64,000 nt of DNA, taken from assembly GCF_003073045.1 (NCBI RefSeq), contig NC_037600.1:13020515-13084514 (forward strand), written 5' to 3'. Shown here piece by piece: positions 32,357-45,200 of the stretch (positions within the stretch are counted from its first letter, which is position 1; every line of letters starts with the position of its first letter). Source of the DNA: Pomacea canaliculata. Taxonomy: Eukaryota; Mollusca; Gastropoda; Architaenioglossa; Ampullariidae. Below the pieces are notes generated by a model, which made no database searches, had not been told where the DNA came from, and worked only from the letters and a program-made list of their open reading frames with translations. Both the position numbers and the translations under genes were made by a program.

Positions 32357-35300
32357 ATGGCTGAAGTCGTCTCAGCATCGTTACATAGTCTGTCCAACTT
32401 ACCTGACAATATTTTGTTGGAAATTATTGCCTATCTTCCCGTTCACTGCTTGGGAAGACTGGCTTGTGTAAGTCAACGGTTTTGCAAGATTGTTCAAGAT
32501 GACATGATTTGGAAACGCATGTTCTGTAAGCAGTATAAGGTACATTATCTTTTTATTCTTTGTAAAGTTCATAACTGTAACTTGTTTTAAAAGTTCAGGC
32601 ACCAGTGAGACAGATCAGTTGAAGCTATCCCTTAAATCAATTAAAATTTGAAAATACATTATTTGTATTTTTGTTTTTAGCTGTAGATAGCTGAAAACTT
32701 TTAATAAATGTATAGGGTTTTGATTGATACAGTTGAAGAATGAATTTGTTTCTGGATAAACTCTTTTAACGTCATTAGTCATTATTCTCACTGTTTTATA
32801 GTTTAATCATACTATTCGCTCGGAGATTCAGAATTCTACATGTGTAATGAAAGAGCTTTATTTTTTATTACAGGTTCATTTACAGTGCTTATTGTTATCG
32901 ACTAGTTTTGGTTGTTAGAGCTATTGTGCGTGTGTATATGTGTTCTGCAGGTGGTATTACCACTTCCTCCAGGAGCTGAGTCGTGGCGTAGTGAATATCA
33001 GCGACTGAGTGACCAAGCTCCTGTTGTACTATGCCAAGTGCTCAGAGGTCACAGAGCTGAGGTGCTGCATGTCAGCTTTTCGCACAGTGGTCACATATTT
33101 GCTACTAGCTCCAAAGATGGAATAGTTATGGTGTGAATTTATTATTTCAAGTGGATTTTTATTTTAAACAAAGTGTAATAATATTAATGTTAACATATAT
33201 AGGACCATATCCCAGCCCTATGGACAAGCAAACAAGGACACATGAGGGTCACACACATGCACTGATGCCTGCAATGTACCATGCAAACGTTCATGAAATG
33301 TAATTTTGGGTGATATAGAATATGTCACCAGCAGTTGCTCCCATCTTGCTTCATTTAAAAACCTATAATCCAGGCTGCAGATACTCCTAGCCACACCATT
33401 ATTTTACTTCCAGTCATAAAACAGATCATGTAGGTTTGAATCATGTTTGTTTTTCTTTTTTTTTTTCCTGCTTATAGGGTAGTGTTGCATACAGCTCTGC
33501 AGCTACTTTCAGACAAGATAGAAAACACCAACAAATATCTGAATTGAGGAACAAATATAATACGAGAAAAATTATTAACTTAATTTCCAAACATACATTA
33601 AAACATAAAAAAACAATAAATCTTCATTTAATGATAAAAGTTTTTCATCACAGTTCACTTTTGTAGAAAGTTCTCTTTAAAACCTCCTCCGTCAGGTTTG
33701 GATCTCCAGCATCAAAGTACACCAACACAATAGTCTTTTCATGGTTCCCACTGCTTTCAAAGTCCAGCAAGATCTGTCGCACCAATTTATGAAGAACATG
33801 CAGATAAAGGAAAGAAAACCTTGGACCAACACCAACGAAAACTGTCAGGTTCCCCCCATCCCGTCAAGGACATAAGCAGGAGCAAAAATCACTTTCCTAG
33901 CCCTAATCTTCAATATTAATGCTAATAATTTAATGTTATTAGAGCCTCTCAGTGATGTCATTAAATCCAAGAAAAAGTGGCCATCATGAGTTGCTGACAC
34001 CCTCTCTCGTGCCAATGCACACACCCAGGCAAATCCACTTTGACATCTGACCACCTTTTCTTTTTCCTTCCAAACAATCTAAAAAGAAAAATAGCAGGAT
34101 TGTGACAGGTAGTTTGCAAAATGCCTCCTTAAAAAACCAAGTTAACAAGGCATTGTGTGAGACAATGAGATGATGTATATATATGTGGATAATATAACAG
34201 ATCATAAAGTTGAATATAGGATTGTAAAGTTTAACACCTGTCTGTGTAGCAGTTATTAAATTAAAGTTACTAATGTTATACAGAGAACAGAAGAAAAAAA
34301 TGTCTTTAATTTTTTTAATTATTTTATAATGGCTTACTAAATGTTCCTCTGCCTTGTAATGTTATAAGAATGTTCCATTGTAAATTAGGGGCTTATTGAT
34401 GAATGAGATTATTAAATCATCATTTTCTAATGTCTCCCATTTTTACAGACTTTGAAAAGAAGTTGACAGCCCCACCGTTTTCTGACCCAGGTATGGAAGG
34501 CAGACATTCCTTGCTCACTGCAATTCAGTGTCAACACAGTCCATAGGCTGAACTGGGTGTACACTGTCTTCTCACAGTTCAGCATGTCTGACACCAAGCT
34601 ACTTGTCTCAGGCTATCACAGCAGCAGCTTCAGTGCCTTTGGCCAACTTGCTGTTTTTGATTTGCAAAGTGAGCATAAAGCTGGAGATGGCTTTGAACTA
34701 AGATTTCCACGGACCCTGCAAGGGTAGAAAAACTAATGCTCAGGGGAGGGGTAAAAACCCTAACTGTTTGAGTTGGAAACATATCTCACCTCAAGAAAGA
34801 AGTCTTCCTCCGCAGATTATTTTATATTCTCCATCCTTACTGTTTGTTCCTTGATCCCTAAAGCCAGTAATTTCTGTTAGTTTGGTCTGCATAATTTTTA
34901 TAAAAATAGGAAACTTAGGAATAATAAAATATTACAGAAATCTTTTCTAATAAGCATCATATTTGCACCAAAGAAGTAGCTTTAAAAGAAGGTAAGATTT
35001 TGGGGGCAACCCCTTCCCCTCACCTGCCCCAATTGTAATGCTTCGGGTATAGATACCCTTACCACCCCTTTGAAACACCATGGAGTTATCCACTGATGAA
35101 TATCAAGCATGTGACTTTTGAACTAAAACAAATTAGAAGTCTAAGTTATTTAGATTACTGCATTTATCTTGAAATAACCTGATTGTGTTCAGGCTTGGAA
35201 CTTGTCTCTCTCGTGGAGAATGACCCTTTGGATCTCTATGGTGCGTGGTATGATGACAATCACTTTCTGTCAGGAACTATCCAGCAGACTGAGAATGACA

Positions 35301-37499
35301 CATCTATTTCATCTATATGGTTAAACAAGGTCAGATATCTTTACCTCCCCTTTCTAATTATAGGGTTGGTGCAGACATATGCTCAACAACCAAAAAAATG
35401 GAACTTGGTAGTACTGGTGAGTCTGCATGCTAGATCTGTTCTTGCAGCTGACACTCATAATTAAATTTTAAGATCATGATGTCATGGATGATATGTGTAG
35501 GATGTTTATGTTAGAACCTTATTAGCTCTAGATTATAAATGCATTTTTCAATTCCCATCATGAAAGTATTTCTATTCTAAAATGTTTTTGGCACAAGCTA
35601 TTAGTGTTTTAAATGTATCCTTTTGGTATGTATAATTTCTATAATTAATATTATAACATTTAATACTTTGGTGCAGATAAGTGGGACTTCCTCAGTCAAA
35701 ACAGCTGGCGTGGCAAGTTGCCTGTATCACTTCCAGAATGTGAGCAGTGGCTGCATTCGCACTATCTTGCTGGCTGACTGTTCTTCCCCTCGACTGCCTT
35801 TGTTGACAACTGCTGAATGTGGTCAGAGTAGACACAGTGCAAGCGACTGTTTTGAAAATAGCTGTGACAAACGGTGGCCTCTGACCTTGGAAGACGAGTT
35901 ACACAACACCACACTAGGCATGGGATTTGAAAAAAAATCGAGTGACCATAGCAGTGGTGGTCAAAAAGCTGCTTTGGTGCCAACATTTGCAGGGTCTTTT
36001 ATGCAGTCTGTTTCATGTGAACATGTAGAATCATTTGAAAGTGCATTGGATCAGAAACAAACAGGAAGAACTTCAGCCGTGCAAATTTCCACCCATGAAG
36101 GCAAGCTGTTAGTATGCTCTATGAGCTTAGACACATATGCACCACATGTGATAGGCATCAAACGGTTACAGATGGAGAAAATTAAAGACAGCATGTCAGC
36201 AGGCGAGGGATGGGTTGAACGATCAGATGGTGTTCAAAATCTGCCAGATATGCATGCTGACATGGCTATAAACCATCAAATTGATTCCATGGATCATGAG
36301 ATCAACGTACATGGACGTATTGTGGGCATGGCATTATCCCCAGATCATAGGTAAGAAGTTGAAAAGTTTGGACAGCAGTTGAGAAACATTAATTATGTCT
36401 TACAAGTAAAATGTGATAATAGCTTTAGCTCTGTGGTAATAATCTTAATTACAGTACTACAACTTCAGGAAATAGTTTAGTTTTTGCTATTTTACAGGTT
36501 TCTGTTTTTCAACATTCGAAAATGGCCAAAACACTATACCATTACAGATGTGATGGAGCCACCACCGATGTCAAAGAATATGGAAGTTCGTGTTCTTGAC
36601 CTTCAATCTCTGCAGGAAACAGGCTCTGTGTTTAGTTCACATAAAGCTTTCTCCCCCAACCATCAGTGTTTCTTCGTCTTCTTGGATGTCAGCAAGCACT
36701 ATGTTGCAAGGTGTGCTACAAATGCAAATCTTTAGCCTTATCATCCCAAAATGACTACTCAGATTCCTCCATACATCTAACTTATTAGTCATTTCATGAA
36801 GTAGGACCAAGAAACCATAAAAGCAGTCATATATATATATTCACATTAACCTTTGACTGAGAATGGGAAAGATATAACTCATTGTGGTGTTGGTAGAGAC
36901 ACTAAAGCTGTGGAAACAGGAAAAAGCCATTAAAATGTATATGCCTCTCCTTAACATTTTAAAAAATAATTTCATTTTAATCCATGTTTCTTGAATTTTA
37001 AAAATGTAAAGAATTCAATGGCATAGTTGCCATGGATACAAATGAATGTAAGTGGTTCCCCATGTGTAGGACATGGCATAATGGAAGGTAGAGCACCATC
37101 CTTTACCTTTCCTGATGAATACCAGGGATAAGTGTACTTTGCAATCAGCTAAAATGCTAGTTAGCAACAGATCCAGGCTACTGAACCTCCCCCACATTTT
37201 ATTGACAAACAGCTGTATAATATTTCATGAACAGTTCTTTGGCAGCAGAAAGAATGTTTCTCAAAAGTTAAATTTGCATATTTTTGTTGTTACTTTGTTT
37301 AAACAGTGGTGCTGAAAACAAGCAGGGCTACCTGTGGGATCGTGACTATAACGTATTTCTTGGTAGCTTCCTCCACTCGGATGTTGTCAGTTGTGTGGCA
37401 TTCAATCCATGCAATGAGGAGATGCTAGTTACTGTTGGTGATGATTTTCAAATCAAGGTGTGGCGGTCACGGAGAGCAGTTCGTCAGAAAGCAAACTGA
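32357..37499 (+). CDS. F-box/WD40 protein 5-like, tandem copy B
   Basis: Seven exons, 32,357-32,539, 32,951-33,130, 34,491-34,668, 35,193-35,329, 35,677-36,350, 36,498-36,710 and 37,307-37,499, all in phase (1,758 nt, 585 aa). The F-box is NLPDNILLEIIAYLPVHCLG. WD40 segments: VLHVSFSHSGHIFATSSKDG, VFSQFSMSDTKLLVSG, YGAWYDDNHFLSGT, LVCSMSLDTYAPHVIGIKRL, INVHGRIVGMALSPDHR, FFVFLDVSKHYVARSGAEN, KQGYLWDRDYN and GDDFQIKVWRSRR. The intron positions and phases equal those of copies A and C, and exons 3 and 4 have the same length as in copy A (178 and 137 nt). It is a divergent FBXW5 paralogue and a likely substrate adaptor of a cullin-DDB1 ligase by homology. The linker is shorter and less acidic than in copy A. 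Start: ATG at 32,357, in the same place relative to the F-box as in copy C. Confidence 0.92.
33640..33860 (-). pseudogene. Possible glycosyltransferase (MGAT4-like) fragment
   Basis: In intron 2 of FBXW5-like copy B the minus strand has an open stretch reading GGNLTVFVGVGPRFSFLYLH, then VLHKLVRQILLDFES, HEKTIVLVYFDAGDPNLTEE and VLKRTFYK. The order (hydrophobic strand, short helix, then IVLVYFDAGDP) resembles the start of the catalytic domain of MGAT4-type N-acetylglucosaminyltransferases. It ends in stops and has no clear neighbouring exon. It may be a gene fragment, a retrocopy remnant or coincidence; the assignment is tentative. Confidence 0.3.
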
Positions 37500-37682
37500 C
37501 TCATTTCAGACTTTGATCTTACTATGTAGGTATAATTGATGAGTTTTTACTCAGTGACAATGATACATCAGCTGTTAATTCAGAAGTTAAGGATTTGAAA
37601 TCTATGAGATAAATAACATGCATATGTCCATGATTTGTTCATGCTTAAAGATTTTGTTTAGAAGTTATTGTGAAGTGTGGCT

Positions 37683-37688
37683 AATAAA
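37683..37688 (+). promoter_or_regulatory. Candidate polyadenylation signal, FBXW5-like copy B
   Basis: AATAAA 184 bases after the stop codon of copy B, well placed for a short 3'UTR. Confidence 0.5.
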
Positions 37689-37699
37689 ATCTAAGACAG

Positions 37700-39232
37700 C
37701 AGAGATAATTACTTTATTTTGGAAGAAAGTATGTTTGGTGTATGAGAGCCATGGGGCCGAAATGTTCTTAGGGGGAATTAAGTGACCTATGAAGTAGCCA
37801 TGTATTGAATATAATGATAGCTGGAACTCGAAAGGTACAACAGAACAATAGTCGACACTGCACTTTACTGTGCAGACCACAGTCCTTTTAAAAAAAAGAA
37901 GGGTTAGTAACGCAAAACATAACAGTGATAGACTATAACTGTTTATTTAGTTAGGTGAGATTTAAAAAAAAAAATTGCATGATTTTGTTTTTCAGTCATA
38001 AAAATTTAGACAAAAATTGGAAATACAAGAACAATGTAGAATATTATATTGTCCGACAGGGAGTTAACAGATTTCATCATTATCATCATACACTGCTAAG
38101 ATAACCTGCATCAACACCCATTATTAAATGTTGAATGTTAAACAAATGCCCTACAGGGGCCAGAAGAGGCTGTGGTGCACGATTGTGGAAAGGGTGGGAA
38201 GTACGAAAGGGAAAACCCATTGCTGAATGCTGCTATTTTCATTGTCTCTCTTTCTCTCATACAGTTCCAAAAAGTATACAGAAACCGTGTCTTCTCTAGA
38301 AAGATCGATTCGTTTCATTTCGACCTAATTCATATCGACAAAAATATTTGTACGGCGCATGCGCTTATCTGCCCTTTGTTGTGAAGCTCTTCAGTGGCTA
38401 CGGCGACAGGATGAATGAGACTAGGAAGCACAATGTTTTTATTTACAAAAAAGAACGGATTTTCGTGAATATGCAACTACTGCATTAAGGTGACTTTGAA
38501 GGGAAATTTTCAAGTATGGTGTGTTTAAGTGTCTGTTCCCTGTGTTGTTTGTGAGTTAGCAGGAAACGGTACGTGTAATCACTATAGCGCAATAACAACT
38601 TTCGATATCACTTTATAATTCTAAGATAAGACTTTATTTGTCCCAGAGGGCAATTCTGGTGCAGCTCAATTAAAATTAGAATTCATACACAATTGCATGC
38701 ACAAAACTTTTCATGTCTCATTCGTAACCTATTCAAAAGTCGTGTAGCTAAACTGGGCCTGGACATCGTGCACTGATGTAGTTTCGTGTAAACATTCCCT
38801 GGGTCTGGGGTTTAAGCTATGGGAAGTTATTTAAAATCGATTAGACTAGATAAAGGTTACAAATGTTACAAAATTTCAGTTATATAACAAATGGGGCAGA
38901 AGTACATTTTTTTTACACACTATACTAAGCAAAAGATTAAAATAGTTAAACTTTTTGAGGTGCTCGGAGAAAGGCGTTACAAGTGGAGATTCACACTAAT
39001 ATATTTCATCTGCACATTTTTCGGAATTCGGCCATGTAATGACAAAAGGGCGCACCTGAGTGAAAGAAAATAATAATCTATTCAATTGTGGTAAAATCTG
39101 AATGCTAAAGGGTATATATATATATGTTCTATAGATGAAACAAATGCACATTTTCATAAAAGCATTGGTGTTCATAGTATATATATATGTGTGTTATGTA
39201 TGTTGACTGTAGGAATTTTGAAAGGCAGGATC
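37700..39232. other. Intergenic interval between FBXW5-like copies B and C
   Basis: AT-rich with no gene seen. At 38,621-38,670 a segment reading AAGACTTTATTTGTCCCAGA, then GGGCAATT, resembles one at about 62,947-62,976 and may be a piece of a common repeat. The promoter of copy C should lie in the last few hundred bases, where TATATATATA runs occur at about 39,115 and 39,180. Confidence 0.5.
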
Positions 39233-42200
39233 ATGGCTACAGAATTCCTTACACTGGACATACACTTAAAACTGTGCAATCTTCCAGACAGTTTGTTGCT
39301 TGAAATCTTTTCGCATCTATCTCCGAAATGTTTGGGACGACTGGCTTGTGTCTGCTCACATTTTAGAAGGATTGTTTCTGACGAGCTTTTGTGGAAAAAC
39401 ATGTTCATTCGTCATTTCAAGGTATTTCTACACAATCTGTGAATTTTAAAGTAGAAAAACTAGTGTAAGGCTACATTACTTTGTATGCTTATACAATTAT
39501 ACAGTTGATGTGCAGTGGACAAATGATCAAGTATTTTGGCCATTAAGTAGCTTCGTAGAATTCTAGCTTTGTCTCTTACTGTCATCTATGTGCCAGTAAA
39601 GAAAGTAACTAAACTACATTCATTGTGCAACTAAAATTGAGAAAGTAATAGGAGAGAGAAGTTTTGGTTTGTGTCCTGCAGTATATAAGAATGCTCATTA
39701 AATATGGGTTAAATTTAGGCAAAAGCTTTAATAAGTTTCAGTTTTGGTTTAAAGACCTCCTAGATTTCTATTCACAGGTACCACAATCAGTTCCACTGCT
39801 GCCAGGAGCAACGTCATGGCGTATTGAGTACCAGCGACTTTGTGACCGAACGCCGGAAGTACTACATCAAGAACTGCAAGGTCACACAGATGAAGTGCTG
39901 CATGTTAGCTTCTCACACAATGGCAGGATGTTTGCTACTACCTCAAAAGATAGACATATTATGGTCAGTATTATATAAGTGTTAAAGTTCATGCATGGAC
40001 ATCTGTATTAATATTACAGTTATTGCCAAGACATCTGTATCAATGGTGCTGTTCGTGTCAAGATATTATGGCTTTCTTGTTTGTAGGAACACTGTCAATT
40101 TTCATAAATGATGTGTTAGTGGTAAAGCGCTAAATATTTTTGAATGGAAAAAGATAAATGGAAATGTCCCTAATGGGCTTAGATGTAATGAACTGTATAT
40201 GGTTCTAGGTGTTTAGGTCATAGCATGTACAAGAATCCATTTTTCTGCTTTTACTTTTTGTTAAATCAGTTCCTATTACTGTTGGGTCGACAGAGGGAGA
40301 TTTTCAGTCTCTGGTCTGAACAAGCCTTGACCTGGCTACTGCTGTTCGTTCTTGCCATGTATGACACTTTCAGTCCACTAGCTGCAGTGAAGGCTGTGGT
40401 CATCATCATCAAGTCTGCAGGTCCCCAGAGTTTTAGCTCCACTACGTCAGTCAGGTAGCTGGCTGTAGGTAATCAAAGCTTGAACATGTCTGCAGGATGT
40501 GCTCTAGGAGTCAGCACATGGTGTTGTAGTTTGAAGAGGATGACCTGCTCTTTGCCTTCCAAGCTGCCGTAAGTCTTCAGTATCATGTCCCAGTTTCAAT
40601 GTAAAACCAAGTTCTTTGCTATTGAAGAAGATTGCTCACCTCTGGACTGCTTCCTCATTCTCATGTACATTACAGTGGGAATGAATCCACTGGAAAGTCA
40701 GGGTTTCTCTGGAGCTGAGAGTGGTCAGTTTCCTTTCTGATATCTTGCACTAGCTGTCTGATGTCTGACTGGAAACTAGACCACCTGGTCAAAGTTACCG
40801 AAGAGAGGAGACCTCTATCAGTGCAACAAGTGGCGGAGAATCATGCTGCTGTCCATCCCCAGTAAAGTCCTAGCAAGGATAATTCTAGAGAGACTGAAGA
40901 AGGCACTAGACAAGAGATTGAGACCAGAACAAGCAGGGTTTCGCCAGGATAGATCATGCCCTGACCAGATTGCCACCCTCCGTATCATCCCCTCTATATA
41001 ACTTTTGCGGACTTTGAGAAGCCTTTGACAGTGTAGACATCTGGAGGCTGATGATCCACTATGGCTTTCCACCAAAGCTCATAAACATTATTCAGGGTTT
41101 GTACAAAGACTCGTCGTGCGAAGTAATTTGCCACAGCAAACTCACTAAGCCTTTCGTAATGAAGACCGGCGTAAGATAGGGTTGAATATTATCACCAACA
41201 ATATTCCTCATAGTCATAGAATGGATTCTGCGCAAGACAACAACATGATATCTAGTGGACCTTCACCAAACAGCTAGAGGACCTGGACTTTCCAGATGGC
41301 ATTAGTCTCCTCTCTCATCGGCAACAACATGCACAAACCAAACTGAGTAAGCTAGCAGAGGAGGCAGAGAAGACTGGCTTAAAGCTCAACAAAAAGAAGA
41401 CCAAAGTGATGAAAATCAACAGCAAGCAGGACCTCCCAATCTAGCGTCCTGGAAACAGACTGCTTCATTTATCTGGGGAGCATTGTCAACAAGGACAGTG
41501 GAGCGGATGATGACATCAGAAGCCGCATCAACAAGGCCAGGCATGCTTTCAACAGCTTACCCCCCATATGGAACTCCCAAGCATTATCCTTCTGCAGTAA
41601 GACCCACATCTTTAACACCAATGTGAAGGCAATCCTTCTGTATTGTTCTGAAACCTGGAGAGTGACAAACACCGTCAACAACAAGCTCCAGACCTTTACC
41701 AACTGATGCCTATGCCATATTCTGGGAATAAGATAGCCTGAAAAGATCCAACAGCAGCCTGTGGAAAATAACCAACCAGAATGCCACTAGCCAAGACATC
41801 AAAAAGTGCAAATGGGGCTGGATAGAACACACCCTTCTGTGACACCATTGACAAACAGGCACTTGACTGGAACCCTCAGGGGAAGAGGAGAGTTGGGAGA
41901 CCAAAGCAGACTTGGAAAAGAACAGTAGAAAGTGAGGCAAAGGACATCGGAATCACATGGGCCCAACTGAAGGGGGCTGCCTAAAACCGAGTCCGCTGGT
42001 GAGGTGGTGTTGTGGCCCTATGCTCCTTGAGGGGTAACAAGAACTAAACTAAAACTAACCTATAGTTTTATAAGGAGTGTGTGGTGAGGTAATCTTTTTA
42101 GCTTTTCACCTTGAGCACTAAGCATCCTTCATCCATGGAGTGGAGTGCTGTTGTTTTCTCCAATGCAGTTATTGGGATGGTTTTTAGCCCTCCTGTGATG

Positions 42201-45200
42201 AGGCAGAGGGCAGCATTCTGCACCGTTCAACCTATGTTGGTTCTAGCAGCAGTTGTCCATGATGAGAATACATACTCCAGGTATGGCTGCACACTGCTTG
42301 TGCATACTGGCCTCAGTAGTCTGCTAATTGTGCCCCACTGGATTCCAGCCAGCATTTACATGATGACCATCTTCACAGCTCTGTTCACCATGCCGGTGAG
42401 GTGTGGTGTAGTATTATAAAATTATGTTTTTGCATATTTCTTATGTATGAACCATACATAAGAAATATGCAAAAACATAATTTACAGAATTTGCAGAACC
42501 TGCTCACTTAACTTTTCTGTAGTATCTGATATCAATTTTCTATGTTAATTCACTTGTCCATTATCTTCGATTTATTTTCTTGTTTAGATCAGGTATTATT
42601 TAATACACTTTAAGCACAGTTGCATAAGAAGTTGTTATTTGCTATTATTAATACACTTTTGATATTCACATGCTTGGTTTTGTTATTCAGGTCTGGAATG
42701 TTGGGAAATCATGCACGCTTAAGTTCTCACTGAACATGAGCATCTTTGGCTGGCAGCGCACTAGGTGCCCCAAATTCAACAAATCTGATACATTGCTACT
42801 GGTGTCTGGACCTACCCTCAGTTCTGGGGAGATTGCTATTGTGGACCTTGAATGTAAGCTTTAAATAATTGACTGCATATTTTGATGATTCATGTGCTAC
42901 ATTAAGTCAGCGATGTCATGTTGGTGATACTAGGAGCCAAGAAAATCTGCTGTGTGAACAGAAAAAAAAGTAAATTAGTAAAAATTTGTTTTTATTATTT
43001 ATGAACATAAAATGTGGATTTCTCTTGCAGTTTGGGTTCTTGTCACATTTATTTTTAACAATCCCAACCAGAAAAAAAGAAAACTTTTTACCTCTCACAT
43101 AAGATGTACTCCTACCAGCTGAACCCTTTCTTTCAGTGCCCAATGCTTAGCAACTCTGCTGTACAATTATGGTCTAAGAATTTACTGTTTGGCTTAGAGA
43201 AATCCTTGCTTTGTCTAATAGAAACAGGAGTGCATAGCAGCACAAACATCAAAAGGAGGTTGATTCTTTTGTCAATGTGTTTAAGTGATTGGTACCATCT
43301 GCAAAATGTTACAACTCTAGGTTGCATGTGAATGAAGTCCAGAATGACAAGGTTAAGGGATAAAAGACTAGTGAACATTTTTGCCAAATTTGAATTATCA
43401 TGAGCCTCTTGTTATCTTGTCTATTTTGCTTTTTTTTTTTTTTTTGGTGTGGGGATGTTTTAATACAGATCACTGCGTTCGTGCCACGTTCACAAATGAC
43501 CCCTATTGTGTCAATGGTGCATGGTACAATGACAGCTACTTCTTATCTGGTGCCTTGAAGGAGGTTGGCCTTTCGTTCATTTCATCTGTGAAAATGAACA
43601 AGGTTTGTATACAGCCTTGCTGCATTCCAGCGAATTGAGTTTCCATGTTTTTTGTTTTTTGTTTTTTGTTTTGTGGCATGGATATCTTTCAAGGTTTTAG
43701 CAATTTATTTTTAGTTCATTTTTCTTGGTTGTTTGCCAATAATCCTGCATCTTTTGGTTCAAGATATTTATTTTTGTATATTTGAAAGTCCTCTTCTTTC
43801 CCATTTTCATGTTACAGGTTTCTCAAGAATCCAACTCAGAAAATGTGGATTTGTACCATTTCAGAAATTCAGGTGGTAGCTTCATCTCCAGTTTTATAAT
43901 AACTGATCTGAACAATGCCTGTGATTATAGATTTCCTCAGGTTACTTCAGATGAAGCAAAAAGCTTGGGACAGTTCACACACAGTAGCACCCATTGTAGA
44001 AATAACTCCAGTGGTAAGAGTGAAGCCAGTGATTGCTGCATCATGGAGTCAGACATACAAAGAAAGATAGACACTGTCAATGGTGGCACAGGTGACAGAA
44101 TGAAGATAGCCTCACCTGAAGACAGGCTGCTTATTTTCAGCATGGGTGTAGACATGCATGTTCCTCATGCTGTTGGTATCAAACTCATGCATCTAAAGGA
44201 TGTTGAGATGGCACAGAATTGTCAGTTCCCTGCAAGGACCGTTGGTGAGGCACCACAACAACTGGAAGGACGAGCTGAGAAGCCAGACGACACCATTGAT
44301 CACGTTATTGACATGCATGGACGCATCATAGACATGGCTCTTTCTCCTGATCAGAGGTACTCAGAGCATAAACATTTTTTCTATGACCAATGACAGTGCA
44401 AAAAGAAAACCCCAACAGCAGACATGGCTAGAGTTATTTATTTTCTTCTTGCATACTTCATTTCCACTCGAAATGATCAGGAAATTAATGAAAAGGAGCA
44501 TGATCGCAATAATTATATGGATAATTTTCAACACATCAGCAAAAGCAAACTCTTGTTTATTTTTAACAGTAATTGTGTGTAAGGACCCATTGGAGACTAT
44601 TGTCACATAATCTATACTTTAAATAATTCTTACTGCCTTTTATTTATATAATACAGCTCATTGCAGTGACAACTGTAAGTCCTGATCACTCATAAGTTGT
44701 GATAATCATCGATTTTCAGGTATTTGTATGTGAACACTCGTCCATGGACACAACCCTTGCAGAAAACCAGGAATGTTCGAAGATCTTTCACAATTGCACA
44801 GGAAATCGAGATCCATGTCATTGACCTTTCAACATTTCTTGAAGTGGGTTTGGTCTTCAGGTCACACAAGGCGCACACTAAGGAGTATAATTGTGCCTTC
44901 CTGTTTTTGGATGTCAGCAAGCATTATGTGGCTAGGTGGGTGCCAAAACTTGACATGTAGTTGATTTGGGGAGAGCCTGAGGTATAGGGGATTAACGACA
45001 TATATCACACTATGGACAAAAATTTTGCATCAGCTGTTCTTGATTCATTACCTAGGACAGACATTTATAATGGTGACTCTAGCATCATTCTTTGGCAGAA
45101 CTAGAGAGTTTATTAATGCTTCATTTAGAACTGATGCAGTATGCTAAAAGTGTAAAACAAATTGCAGTGGTGATTTGTACCTCGCCCTAAGAGCAAAAAT

